DNA of 64,000 bases. Source: Burkholderia sp. BCC0322 (GTDB lineage: Bacteria; Pseudomonadota; Gammaproteobacteria; Burkholderiales; Burkholderiaceae). A program made the position numbers and the translations under genes. The DNA is taken from contig NZ_CADFDU010000005.1 of the NCBI RefSeq assembly GCF_902833045.1, positions 310,583-374,582 on the forward strand, read 5' to 3'. Positions 34,886 to 44,300 of the stretch are shown piece after piece; position 1 is the stretch's first letter; the number at the start of each line of letters is the position of its first letter. The notes beneath the pieces were generated by a model. That model saw only the letters and a list, made by a program, of their open reading frames with translations, ran no database searches and was not told the origin of the DNA.

Positions 34886-35653
34886 TCAGAGCTTGTAGCC
34901 GCCGCTCGCCTCGATCGTCTGGCCGGTCACCCAATGGCCTTCATCGGAAGCCAGAAACGCCACGACATCGGCGATTTCCGAAGGCTCGCCAACGCGGCCC
35001 AGCGCGATTTGCGCCTCGAGCGCCTTGACGAGTTCGGGGTTCTCCCGAAGGGCGGCGTTCGCATCCGTTCGCGTGAAGCCCGGCGCTACGGCGTTCGCGG
35101 TGATGCCACGCGGCCCCAGCTCGATGGCGAGCACATGGGTCAGCGTGTTGATCGCCGCTTTCGCCATCGAGTAGACGGGCGCCGCCGTAACGGGCTTCGT
35201 GGCGGAAGCGGAAGAGATGTTGACGATGCGTCCGCCATCGGCGAGGCGATCGAGCGCGGCTTGAATGATGAAGAAGGGCGCGCGGGCGTAGACCGCCATC
35301 AGGGTGTCCCAGCTCTCCGGCGTCGCGTCCTTGAAGCCAAGCCAGCCGGAATTGCCGGCGTTGTTGACCAGAATGTCGAGGGTTTTGCTGCCGTGCCGTC
35401 GGGTGAATTCGTCGTCGAGTTTTTCGAACAAGGCCGGGACGCTCGCCGGGGCGACGAGATCCGCATGGATCGCAAACGCGGCGCCTCCCGCTTTCTCGAT
35501 GGCCGAGACCGTCTCGTCCGCGCCCGATCGGCTGGCGTTGTAGGTCAGAGCGACTGTCGCCCCGTCCCTGGCCAGACGTTCGGCGATCGCGCGACCGATG
35601 CCCCGTGATGCGCCGGTAACGAGCGCGGTCTTGCCCTTTAGCGATTGGGTCAT
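34886..35653 (-). CDS. SDR family oxidoreductase
   Basis: 255-residue SDR. 'TGASRGIG' (14-21), 'LVNNAGNSG' (about 95-103), 'SSASATKPVTAAPVYSMAK' with catalytic Ser/Tyr/Lys, and C-terminal 'TGQTIEASGGYKL'. A 13-base gap to the next SDR gene upstream shows a shared transcript. Family is clear; the substrate is not. Confidence 0.9.
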   Translation of the reverse strand: MTQSLKGKTALVTGASRGIGRAIAERLARDGATVALTYNASRSGADETVSAIEKAGGAAFAIHADLVAPASVPALFEKLDDEFTRRHGSKTLDILVNNAGNSGWLGFKDATPESWDTLMAVYARAPFFIIQAALDRLADGGRIVNISSASATKPVTAAPVYSMAKAAINTLTHVLAIELGPRGITANAVAPGFTRTDANAALRENPELVKALEAQIALGRVGEPSEIADVVAFLASDEGHWVTGQTIEASGGYKL

Positions 35654-35666
35654 GTTGTCCTTCTCC

Positions 35667-36401
35667 TCAGAGTTGTGCCAGGCCGCCGTCGACGGCGACC
35701 TCGCTGGCGGTCATGAAGCTGCTGTCCGACGATGCGAGAAAGGCGGCCGCCGCCGCGATCTCCGCCGGATCGGCCATACGCTGGAGCGGCGTCAGCGCAC
35801 CGTAGGCCCGCTGACCTTCTTCGCCCAGCGCCTCCTTGGCCAGTTCGGTTGCCGTCGCCCCGGGCGACAGCACGTTGACCCGGATGCCGGTGCCCTTCAG
35901 GTCCTCCGCCCATGTCCGGGCGAGGTTGCGCACGGCGGCCTTGCTCGCGCTGTAAGCCGTGAATCCGGGCGCTCCCGTGGTCCCGGCGCTCGACCCGGTC
36001 AGGATGATCGAACCGCCCGCGCCCATCAGCGGCAGCGCCTGCTGGACCGTGAAGATCGTCCCTTTCACATTGGTGTCGAAGATGTCGTCGATGTGCTCGG
36101 CGGTGATCTGGCCGAGCGGAAGCGGGCTTCCCGTCCCCGCATTGGCGAAGACGATGTCGAGGGTCCCGCGCTCCGCCTTCACTGCCGCGTAGAGCCGGTC
36201 GAGATCGGTCGAATCGGAGACAGATCCTTTCACCGCGCGGGCATGGGGCCCAAGGTCGGCCACCGCGGCGTCGAGCGCTTCCTGCCGACGGCCGAAGAGG
36301 AAGACGAACGCGCCTTCCTCGATGAAGCGCTTTGCCGCGGCGCGGCCGATGCCGGTTGCGCCACCGGTGATCACGGCGGTCTTTCCGTTCAGTCTGTTCA
36401 T
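35667..36401 (-). CDS. SDR family oxidoreductase
   Basis: 244-residue SDR, first gene of this minus-strand operon. 'TGGATGIGR' (about 11-19), 'ANAGTG' (about 88-93), 'YSASK' (catalytic Tyr and Lys), C-terminal 'VDGGLAQL'. ATG 36401 was chosen because AAGGA lies about 10 bases upstream; ATG 36410 would leave no spacing. Divergent from the LysR gene at 36508, its likely controller. Confidence 0.9.
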   Translation of the reverse strand: MNRLNGKTAVITGGATGIGRAAAKRFIEEGAFVFLFGRRQEALDAAVADLGPHARAVKGSVSDSTDLDRLYAAVKAERGTLDIVFANAGTGSPLPLGQITAEHIDDIFDTNVKGTIFTVQQALPLMGAGGSIILTGSSAGTTGAPGFTAYSASKAAVRNLARTWAEDLKGTGIRVNVLSPGATATELAKEALGEEGQRAYGALTPLQRMADPAEIAAAAAFLASSDSSFMTASEVAVDGGLAQL

Positions 36402-36474
36402 GTCGTGCATCCTTCGAGACAAAAGTGACGAACCTGATTCTGGCGCGCTTGATTCATGAAGCCAATTGACTGAA

Positions 36475-36504
36475 TATCTATAAGTACCATCTACTTTCTA
36501 GATA
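36475..36504. promoter_or_regulatory. Candidate LysR operator
   Basis: TATCTA (36475-36480) and TAGATA (36499-36504) form an inverted repeat across 18 bases in the 106-base gap between divergent SDR and LysR genes. It ends three bases before the LysR ATG, which fits autorepression. Confidence 0.45.
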
Positions 36505-36507
36505 GAT

Positions 36508-37431
36508 ATGCTGGACAACGTCACCATCAATCAACTTCGGGCGTTCGTCGCCGTGTGCGACCAGGGAAGCTTTTCCGGAGCGGCAAGGGAACTGAGGCGA
36601 GCGCAGTCGGCGATCAGTCACGCGATCAGCGCGCTCGAGAGCGCCTTCGACGTGGTGCTGTTCGAGCGCAACACGCGCAAGGCGACGCTCACGGCCGCAG
36701 GCCGCAGCCTCCTGCCCGATGCGCGCGGGGTGATCTCACGCACCGAGGAAATGAAGATGCGTGCGGTCGCGATTGCTGAAACCGGCGTCCCGCAGGTCTC
36801 GATCGCCGTCGACACCTATTTTTCGCGTTCGCACCTGATCGAATGCCTGCGCACGCTGCAGGCGGAGTTTCCAACGATTGCGATCAACCTGCGCATGACG
36901 ACCATGCAGGGCGGCGAGCGCCTGGTTCTGCAGGGCACGTGCGGATTGGCGGTGACGATCACGGACGTGCCCGAGCTGAGCCCGGGCACCATCGAACGGC
37001 ATCATTTATGGGATGCACAGATGGTGACCGTGTGCGGGCCGTCGCATCCGCTGGCCGCCATGGCGCAGCCGATCCCGCGGGAAGAATTCGGCCGGCATAT
37101 CCAGCTCGTCGTCACCGACAACCAGCCCGATGCGGAAAAGACCCAGCAAGGGGTTGCCAGTGAACGCCAGTGGTGGGTGAACGACCTCGGCGCGAAGCAC
37201 GATCTGCTGAGAGGGAGCTTGTGCTGGGGACACATGCCGCGCCATATGGTCGAGGCAGACCTCGCGATGGGAACGCTCGTCGAGCTCAAACGGCGCGGAT
37301 GGCACATGCACCCGCTGACGTTCATGGTCTCGCAGCGGCGCGGGTACGCGTTCTCCGGATGCGAGACACGGCTGGTCGAGCTTCTTGGCAAGTGCCCTTC
37401 GCAGAGGGTGGGGAGAGTGAAGTCGACGTAA
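36508..37431 (+). CDS. LysR family transcriptional regulator
   Basis: 307-residue LysR regulator. N-terminal HTH 'VTINQLRAFVAVCDQGSFSGAARELRRAQSAISHAISALESAF' (3-45) and an effector domain (about 90-295). Divergent from the SDR operon (35667-36401), which it most likely regulates. It lacks a clear SD, but the ATG lies close to the dyad. The C-terminal ten residues are basic. Effector unknown. Confidence 0.92.
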   Translation: MLDNVTINQLRAFVAVCDQGSFSGAARELRRAQSAISHAISALESAFDVVLFERNTRKATLTAAGRSLLPDARGVISRTEEMKMRAVAIAETGVPQVSIAVDTYFSRSHLIECLRTLQAEFPTIAINLRMTTMQGGERLVLQGTCGLAVTITDVPELSPGTIERHHLWDAQMVTVCGPSHPLAAMAQPIPREEFGRHIQLVVTDNQPDAEKTQQGVASERQWWVNDLGAKHDLLRGSLCWGHMPRHMVEADLAMGTLVELKRRGWHMHPLTFMVSQRRGYAFSGCETRLVELLGKCPSQRVGRVKST

Positions 37432-37773
37432 TGTGCGGGCGATTTCGGGAATTGCAGTTGTCGCTGATGGGGCGGCCACGGTGTTGATGGACAGCGCCCG
37501 TTCAGCCGGCAAGAGGGTAGAGCTCACCTTCATCGCCCCGGACGACGGCGGAAAGCGCCACCGCCAGGTGCATGGCCGCCGCCATCGTTGGATCGACTGC
37601 GGATAGATTCCGACGCGCATTGAAACTTGCGCAGCCCTTGCTCCAGCTAAAGGTCTTGATCCATTCGCCACCGACGAGGATCGACACAAATGAAATCGCC
37701 CTCGATAGTCAAGCCGCTTGAACACCCCTTGGATGCATTCTCATCGGGCATCGATTCTGCTCGCGAAGTTGTC
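37432..37773. other. Intergenic region before the IS3 remnant
   Basis: 342 bases with no firm gene. A minus-strand frame (37502-37687, 61 codons) has natural-looking codons ('PTMAAAMHLAVALSAVVRGDEGELYPLAG') but no family I recognise. Confidence 0.3.
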
Positions 37774-37799
37774 TGGACCGGCCAGAGTTTCATAGACAC

Positions 37800-38036
37800 T
37801 CACGAGCCGTTTGGCGCGTAGCGCCGCTCAAACTCTACAGGTGACAGGTCGCCGGCGGAACCATGCCGGCGAATCGGGTTGTAGAACATCTCAATGTAAT
37901 CGAATACGTCCGTGGCAGCAGTAGCCCTGTTCGGGTAGATGCGCCGCTTAATTCGCTCCTTCTTCAATGCGCTGAAGAAGCTTTCGGCAACGGCGTTGTC
38001 GTGGCAATTACCGCGACGACTCATGCTCGGCACCAT
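37800..38036 (-). pseudogene. IS3-family OrfB integrase C-terminal fragment
   Basis: The minus frame from 38036 to 37800 reads 'PSMSRRGNCHDNAVAESFFSALKKERI' and 'FDYIEMFYNPIRRHGSAGDLSPVEFE', the C-terminal end of an IS3 integrase with the last catalytic Glu ('AESFF'). The first two Asp of the triad are absent. It overlaps the OrfA remnant because of the internal deletion. Confidence 0.8.
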
Positions 38037-38301
38037 ATGGTGAGTACGCGGCGGCCTTTTTTAGAATGTCTCGTTCCTCGGTCACCCGCTTGAGTTCGGT
38101 CTTCAATCGCCGCACCTCGGCGCTCGGGTCTAGTTCCACCTGCCGCACGACATCTGGCTTATCGAACTTCGCTCGCCAGGCATATAGGCTGTGCGTCGTA
38201 ATGCCCAACCGCTGGGCCACATCTGCAACCGAATGACCACGCTCGCTGACTTGCTTGACTGCTTCGATCTTAAACTCATCCGTGTACCGCTTTCCGCTCA
38301 T
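38008..38301 (-). pseudogene. IS3-family OrfA (transposase helix-turn-helix subunit), truncated
   Basis: 97-codon frame from ATG 38301: 'MSGKRYTDEFKIEAVKQVSERGHSVADVAQRLGITTHSLYAWRAKF' is the OrfA HTH, and 'RLKTELKRVTEERDILKKAAAY' is its leucine-zipper end. After AAAY the frame continues into 11 unrelated residues at the deletion junction near 38045. The normal end and frameshift site into orfB are missing. Confidence 0.8.
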
Positions 38302-38478
38302 ACTGACCTCCTCGGTTGCCGCAAATTATGGCTCGAAGACGTCTACGAAAGGCTGGCCGGTCCAAATTGATCCCGCACCCAATCACGAGAAGTGCTCTCG
38401 TCAACAGCACTCGCGGAGTGCCGCGATTCATTCCAGCGGCGGTCTATCATTGCTATCCGCCAAGCTACGGGAGCCGCC

Positions 38479-38988
38479 ATGATCGAATTGCTTGAGCCTT
38501 TCTCTCGCCAAATGGCGGGAGACCTTCTATCGGTCTTCCCGAGCTGGAGGAGCCATTTGTCTATCGTCGCCAACGCTGGTGAGAACTACTTCAATGTTAG
38601 GGTGCCTGCGCTCGCGGCATCGAAAGGTGGCCCCTTGGAGGTTTCGTCCTTGTACAACGACGAGGTGACGGTTTTCTACGCAACAACCCATCGGCATTTT
38701 TTCTCCATGCTGGGTAATGCTGACGAAGCCGCCGGTGCGGTCGAATTCATTCGGAGGATACTCAACGAACAACTTGCCGTGGTCTCATACATTTGCACGG
38801 GGGACGCAACCATACGAGACGGGGTTTTTTCAAGCGTTGCGGTTCCTGCGGACGAAATTCCACGCGCAAATTATGAGTATTTCTACACCACCTCGATGAG
38901 CGTGCGTTCATGGAGGGGCACTTTCGATGCCGACTTCGTAGCCCCGTACGTCCGAGATAGGCCAACAGGTATTGGTGGTCGAGCGTAA
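38479..38988 (+). CDS. Orphan protein of unknown function, 169 aa
   Basis: Soluble 169-residue protein, no recognised family. ATG 38479 is preceded by GGGAG at 38469-38473. It has a mix of helices ('MIELLEPFSRQMAGDLLSVFPSWRSHLSIV') and strands ('YFNVRVPAL', 'VTVFYATTHRHFFSM'). Codon use is lower in GC than in genes nearby. It sits directly next to the IS3 remnant and the repeat at 39014, so it is probably acquired. The size and composition would fit an immunity protein, but no toxin is adjacent; that is speculation. Confidence 0.6.
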   Translation: MIELLEPFSRQMAGDLLSVFPSWRSHLSIVANAGENYFNVRVPALAASKGGPLEVSSLYNDEVTVFYATTHRHFFSMLGNADEAAGAVEFIRRILNEQLAVVSYICTGDATIRDGVFSSVAVPADEIPRANYEYFYTTSMSVRSWRGTFDADFVAPYVRDRPTGIGGRA

Positions 38989-39013
38989 GTATTGGCGTAG
39001 GGTTATCCGGCGA

Positions 39014-39180
39014 CCCTGTCAGATCAGACGCAGGTACTGCGGCATCGTTGGAGTGACGGTTGGAGGTGCTGCGGTGGGTTGCATGCTCATGTGACCCGGA
39101 ATAGTTGCTTTGGCTGCCCGAGTTTACCAGCCGCTCGAACGCGACCGCGCGAAGTTCGTTGTTCGGCTAGTTGCGTGGCC
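39014..39180. repeat. Direct repeat, copy 1 (~165 bp)
   Basis: This stretch is clearly similar to 39961-40125: shared blocks include CAGGTACTGC, TTGGAGTGACGGTT, GCTCATGTGACC and GTTGCTTTGGC, in the same order and spacing. It flanks, together with copy 2, the GNAT gene at 39124-39891, and its end forms the 3' end of that gene. Confidence 0.7.
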
Positions 39181-39891
39181 AGCAGTCGGAAGCAGGCGTT
39201 CGATAAGTACGACAATGGCTCCCGGACAGGGCCGTGTTTCGGTGATCGGCATCACGGAGCCCGTTCTAAGCAGGGGGGGCTGATTGATTGATAGACGATA
39301 TTGCGTCAGTCCCGGACGTTCAATGCGTTCCGTGATCGCAAATCCATGGCGTATATAGAAGGGAATATTGCGCGACTCCGCGGTTTCCAAGGAAATCGTC
39401 CCGGATGGTTCGATCTCGCGAAGATGGGCCAACGTTGCGTTCAGGAGCGTCGATCCGATCCCTTCGCCTTGCAGCATCGGGGACACACCGATGAACTCGA
39501 TCCAGCTTGAATTCGAACCTGGCGAGTTCGAGGCGGAACTCTCGCGAAGCAGATCGATCCTTGCCAACGATAGTTCACCGCAGCCGCTTGCAATCTGATG
39601 TCCCAGCTCGGCTAGGTTGTCGGGGGATTCGGCGCAGGATGCCGGCGCAAAGTAGCTCACGGCAATGAGGTCACCGTTTCGCCACGCGCCCAAAGCAGGC
39701 ATGAGTGCATCGTGGTGATACCTCAAATAGCTTCTTAGATAGTTTGTGCGGCGCTCGTCGAATCCCCTGTTTTCAGCGAACAGGCACCAGGCAAGGGTCG
39801 GGTCTTGCTCAAACGCTGCCTCTAGCAAAGCCAGCGCGAATTCAAAAGACTGATGCGGCAATGGTGCTACCGAGAGTTTTGCATCGTGCAT
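39124..39891 (-). CDS. GNAT family N-acetyltransferase
   Basis: 255-residue acetyltransferase-like protein. The GNAT core has 'IEFIGVSPMLQGEGIGSTLLNATLAHLRE' (motif A, Q-x-x-G-x-G near residue 141) and 'LETAESRNIPFYIRHGFAITER' (motif B). Residues after about 205 are unlike GNAT; the final dozen residues are read from a repeat sequence (39014-39180), suggesting the original end was replaced. The substrate is unknown. Read from ATG 39891. Confidence 0.82.
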   Translation of the reverse strand: MHDAKLSVAPLPHQSFEFALALLEAAFEQDPTLAWCLFAENRGFDERRTNYLRSYLRYHHDALMPALGAWRNGDLIAVSYFAPASCAESPDNLAELGHQIASGCGELSLARIDLLRESSASNSPGSNSSWIEFIGVSPMLQGEGIGSTLLNATLAHLREIEPSGTISLETAESRNIPFYIRHGFAITERIERPGLTQYRLSINQPPLLRTGSVMPITETRPCPGAIVVLIERLLPTAGHATSRTTNFARSRSSGW

Positions 39892-39960
39892 GTCCGGTTC
39901 GGGCAGTAGGCGCTCGTTGAATCAATCGGCGAAACCTGCAGCGTGGTTTTTGCCGTGAAG

Positions 39961-40125
39961 CCGTGTCAGATTAGGCACAGGTACTGCTGCATCATTGGAG
40001 TGACGGTTGCAGATGCTGCTGCGGATTGCGTGCTCATGTGACCGGGAAAAGTTGCTTTGGCAGCCCAAGTTTACCTGCGGGCCGTACGGGACCGCTCGAA
40101 GTTCTCCGTTCGGCCAGTTGCCAGA
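39961..40125. repeat. Direct repeat, copy 2 (~165 bp)
   Basis: Second copy of the 39014-39180 repeat, similar over its whole length but diverged at many positions. It precedes the second GNAT gene (40222). The two copies bracket a GNAT gene about 0.8 kb apart. Confidence 0.7.
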
Positions 40126-40221
40126 GACATCACGACCGGCAGCTACCGGCCATAAGCGGCCCTTCGACTTCGACGCCCAGATCGTCCGCAATCGGCATCG
40201 CAGATTCTCGCCTGAACCGCC

Positions 40222-40749
40222 ATGACCATGACAATGCCCACGCCTACGCTACGCCTAATCGACCGCCAGTCGTCGAACGACATGGAACGTCTGCAAGCCG
40301 TGCTCGAAGGTGCGCCAGGCTATAGCCTGGCCGTGGAAGGCAGGCTGCCCCCTCCGAACGCCGCCATCGAGGTACTTGATGCGCTACCGCCCGGCAAAAG
40401 CCACTCGGACAAATTCGTCTACGAAATCTCTCAGGATGTCGAGGCGGTTGGATGTATGGAAATGGTGCGGGGCTATCCAGAGGTCGACATCGCTTTCATC
40501 GGCCTGCTGTTGTTCCGGGAGAGTTCGCAGGGACGGGGCTTGGGCCCGCAGGTTCTGCGGCTCGCCGAAGCAATCGGAATGGGCTGGCAATGTCGCGCAT
40601 TACGCATTGCAGTCATCGATACCAATCCGAGAGCGTTCGAATTCTGGAAACGCGAAGGCTTCGTTGAGTTGCTTCGCAAACCAGCGATGGATTTCGCCGC
40701 CCAAGCAATCGTGATGGAGCGTGCGCTACCGGCCGCAATATCCATCTAG
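40222..40749 (+). CDS. GNAT family N-acetyltransferase
   Basis: 175-residue acetyltransferase. The core motif is 'IGLLLFRESSQGRGLGPQVLRLAEAIGM' (acetyl-CoA pyrophosphate loop QGRGLG, about 96-101) followed by 'ALRIAVIDTNPRAFEFWKREGFVELLRK' (motif B). ATG 40222 gives MTMTMPTP. It sits 97 bases past repeat copy 2. The substrate is unknown. Confidence 0.85.
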   Translation: MTMTMPTPTLRLIDRQSSNDMERLQAVLEGAPGYSLAVEGRLPPPNAAIEVLDALPPGKSHSDKFVYEISQDVEAVGCMEMVRGYPEVDIAFIGLLLFRESSQGRGLGPQVLRLAEAIGMGWQCRALRIAVIDTNPRAFEFWKREGFVELLRKPAMDFAAQAIVMERALPAAISI

Positions 40750-41170
40750 GGCAGATCGTTGTCCCATTGAGTTCGATACCTCGCGACTGTTCGTTATCGC
40801 CGTCAGTCGGTCACGACCGGTCATTCGACTGCACTGCACGAATCGTCGAAAATGACGGTATCGAAACGAACTTCGTCAGGCGCCAGGGGAAAGACGGAGG
40901 AAGCGTTGCAGCGGATATTTAAAAATGCCGCCGCCGGAGGCGCCGCCTCGATGTCGAACGTGTCGACATGGCCGCTCCCGGTCCTCCCCATCTCGACGGC
41001 CGCCTTGAATCGGGTCTCAATCGCTCCGACCAAGGATGGCGGGCCACGAACGCATCGGGGCCGGCGCCATGTCCAGACCGGGTTCCAGCTTGAGCGAACA
41101 GCGTTCCGGCTGAAGTGAATCCCGATAGCCGGCCGCGTGCCCATGACGCCCCCAGGGTCGTCATGGAAAA
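40750..41170. other. Intergenic region, no gene seen
   Basis: About 420 bases with no supported gene. Frames on both strands are short and lack protein signatures. The following element is the LexA box of the uvrA-like gene. Confidence 0.4.
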
Positions 41171-41192
41171 CTGTATGAATATACAGTATAGT
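41164..41192 (+). promoter_or_regulatory. LexA (SOS) box overlapping a promoter
   Basis: CTGTATGAATATACAG at 41171-41186 is a perfect CTGT-N8-ACAG LexA operator. A -35-like TGGAAA (41164-41169) and a -10-like TATAGT (41187-41192) with a 17-base spacer place the operator right in the spacer. The uvrA-like gene starts at 41313. LexA repression with derepression after DNA damage is strongly suggested. Confidence 0.85.
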
Positions 41193-41312
41193 GTCCGTCG
41201 AAATCGAGCCGCACGGGTACGACCTTGCGGCACGTGCGCCGCGCCTGCGGGCATCCGCCGCAGCGTTCCGGCACCGTGAAATCCGGCTAACTCATTCAGA
41301 CGGGCAGGCAAA

Positions 41313-44300
41313 TTGTCATCCAGCAATCTGATCCGCATTCGCGGAGCACGTCAGCACAACCTCAAGAATCTTGATCTCGACCTGCGCACCGGCGAGATGA
41401 CGGTCGTCACCGGCCCGTCGGGCTCCGGCAAGTCGAGTCTCGTGTTCGACACGCTGTACGCTGAAGGGCAGCGGCGCTACGTCGAGACGTTCAGCGCGTA
41501 CGCGCGGCAGTTCCTCGACCGGATGGATCGCCCGCAGGTCGAGCGCGTCGACGGCGTGCCGCCCGCGATCGCGATCGACCAGACCAACCCGGTCCGTAGT
41601 TCGCGCTCGACCGTCGGCACGATGACCGAGCTGAACGATCACCTGAAGCTGCTGTACGCGCGTGCGGCCGAGCTGTTCGACCGCAAGACCGCGCGGCAGG
41701 TGCGGCACGACACGCCGGAGACGATCTACGCGGATCTCGTCGCGCGCACCCAGGCGGACGATCCGCGCGTCGTCGTCACGTTCCCGGTCGAGCTGCCGGA
41801 AGCGGTGTCCGACGAAGAAATTGCACAGTGGCTGTCGGCGAGCGGCTATACGCGTGTGCAGGCGCAGCGCGAGGTCGCGTCGCCCACCGGGCCGCGCAAG
41901 GTGCTCGACGTGGTGGCCGACCGCTTCCGCGTGCAGGGCGCCGACAAGGTGCGCGTCGTCGAGGCGATCGAGGCGTCGCTGAAGCGCGGCGGCGGGCGCG
42001 TGAACGTGTACGTGCTCGCGGCGGAGCCGGAAAGCCCGGATGGCGCAGCCGCCGAGCCGCAGGTGTGGCGCTTCTCCACCGGGCTCCACGATCCCGACAG
42101 CGACCTGCGCTACGCGGAGCCGCAGGCGGCGCTGTTCTCGTTCAATTCGGCGTACGGCGCGTGCGAAACCTGCCGCGGCTTCGGCCGCGTGATCGGCGTC
42201 GATCTCGGCCTCGTGATCCCCGACGCGCGCAAGACGCTGCGTGGCGGCGCAATCAAGCCGATGCAAACGCCTGCCTGGAAGGAGTGCCAGGACGACCTGA
42301 TGCGCTACGCGGCGAAAGCCGGCATCCCGCGCGACACGCCGTGGGCCGAGCTGTCGGACGCCGAGCGCGACTGGGTCGTGAACGGGTCGCCGGACTGGAA
42401 CGGCAAGTGGCAGAGCCAGTGGTACGGCGTGAAGCGCTTCTTCGGCTATCTCGAGTCGAAAGCGTACAAGATGCATATCCGCGTGCTGCTGTCGAAATAT
42501 CGCAGCTACACGCCGTGTGACGTGTGCGGCGGCGCGCGCCTGAAGACGGAATCGCTGCAATGGCGGCTCGGCTCGAAGGAAAACGCCGACGGCGTGCTCG
42601 CGCCCGCCGGCCGTTTCATGCCGCGCGGCGTCGACTGGAGCCGCGCGCAGCTCGAAGCGCTGCCGGGCCTGACCGTGCACGACCTGATGCTGCTGCCGAT
42701 CGAGCGCATCCGCCGCTTCTTCGATGAAATCTCATTGCCGAGCGCGCTGCTCGACGATGCGCTGAAGCTGCTGCTCGCCGAGGTGCGCACGCGCCTGAAA
42801 TACCTGTGCGACGTGGGGCTTGGCTACCTGACGCTCGACCGGCAGAGCCGCACGCTGTCGGGCGGCGAGGTGCAGCGGATCAACCTGACGACGGCACTCG
42901 GCACGTCGCTCACGAAAACCCTGTTCGTGCTCGACGAACCGAGCATCGGGCTGCATCCGCGCGATCTCACGCGGATCGTCGAGGCGATGCAGCGGTTGCG
43001 CGACGCGGGCAATACGCTGGTCGTGGTCGAACACGATCCGTCGGTGATGCTCGCGGCCGACCGGCTGATCGACATGGGGCCCGGCCCGGGCGAGCGCGGC
43101 GGCACGATCGTCTATGACGGCACGCCGGGCGACATCCGGTCGGCGCACACGCTGACGGGCGAGTATCTCGGCGGCCGCAAGCATGTCGCGCACGCGTCGA
43201 ACTGGGCGCGCCGGGTGGTCGATGCAAACACGCCGCGCATCGTGCTCGAGGGCGCGAGCGAACACAACCTGCGCGACGTGACGGTCGAGATTCCGCTGCA
43301 GCGGCTCGTCTGCGTGACGGGCGTGTCGGGGTCCGGCAAGTCCACGCTGCTGCAGGACGTGCTCTATCCGGCGATGGCCCGGCACCACGGCAAGGCGACC
43401 GAGTCGCCGGGCGCGTACCGCGGCCTCACGGGCGCCGACCAGGTGGGCGACGTCGTGTTCGTCGACCAGTCGCCGATCGGCAAGACCACGCGTTCGAACC
43501 CGGCGAGCTACGTCGGCGCGTTCGACGAGATCCGCAAGCTGTTCGCGAAGGCGCCGCTCGCGCTGCAACGCGGGTACGGCGCCGGCACTTTCAGCTTCAA
43601 CTCGGGCGACGGCCGTTGCCCGACCTGCGGCGGCTCGGGCTTCGAGCACATCGAGATGCAGTTCCTGAGCGACGTCTACCTGCGCTGCCCGGACTGCGAC
43701 GGCAGCCGCTACCGCGCCGAGATTCTCGAAGTGCGCATCGAGCGCAACGGCCGCGCGTTGAGCATCGCCGACGTGCTCGACCTCACGGTCAGCGAAGCGG
43801 CCGCGTTCTTCGCGGCCGACGCCGAGGTGCTGCGCGTGCTGCAGCCGATCGTGGACGTCGGCCTCGAATACGTGAAGCTCGGCCAGCCGGTGCCGACGCT
43901 GTCGGGCGGCGAAGCGCAACGCCTGAAGCTGGCCGGCTTCCTCGCCGAATCGGCGGCAGCCGTCAACGGGCGCCGGGTCGTCACGGAAGAGGCGCGCATC
44001 GCGCGTGCGAAGCTGTTCATGTTCGACGAGCCGACCACCGGGCTGCATTTCGACGACATCGCGAAGCTGATGCAGGCGTTCGGCAAGCTGCTGGCGGCCG
44101 GCCATTCGCTGATCGTGATCGAGCACAACCTCGACGTGATCCGCGCGGCCGACTGGCTGATCGATCTCGGGCCGGAAGGCGGCGACGGCGGCGGTCGGGT
44201 GCTGTGCGCGGGCACGCCGGACGAGGTGAAGGCGTGCGCCGAATCGCATACCGGCGTGGCGCTGTTGCAATACGACCGCGCGATGGATGCCGAGCTGGCG

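Larger units (their letters stand above)
37774..38364 (-). mobile_element. IS3-family insertion sequence with internal deletion
   Basis: 591 bp element bounded by imperfect inverted repeats, left 37774-37797 (TGGACCGGCCAG...) and right 38341-38364 (...CTGGCCGGTCCA), matching at 21 of 24 positions, with terminal TGG/CCA as in IS3 family. It retains all of the OrfA start and only the C-terminal part of the OrfB integrase. No clear target duplication is visible in the flanks. Two thirds of orfB, including the first two Asp of the DDE triad, are gone, so it could only move if acted on in trans. Confidence 0.82.

Noticed and set aside
37502-37687. 61-residue gene on the minus strand
   Set aside because: Natural codons but no ribosome-binding site, family or neighbour support; left as a note in the intergenic entry.
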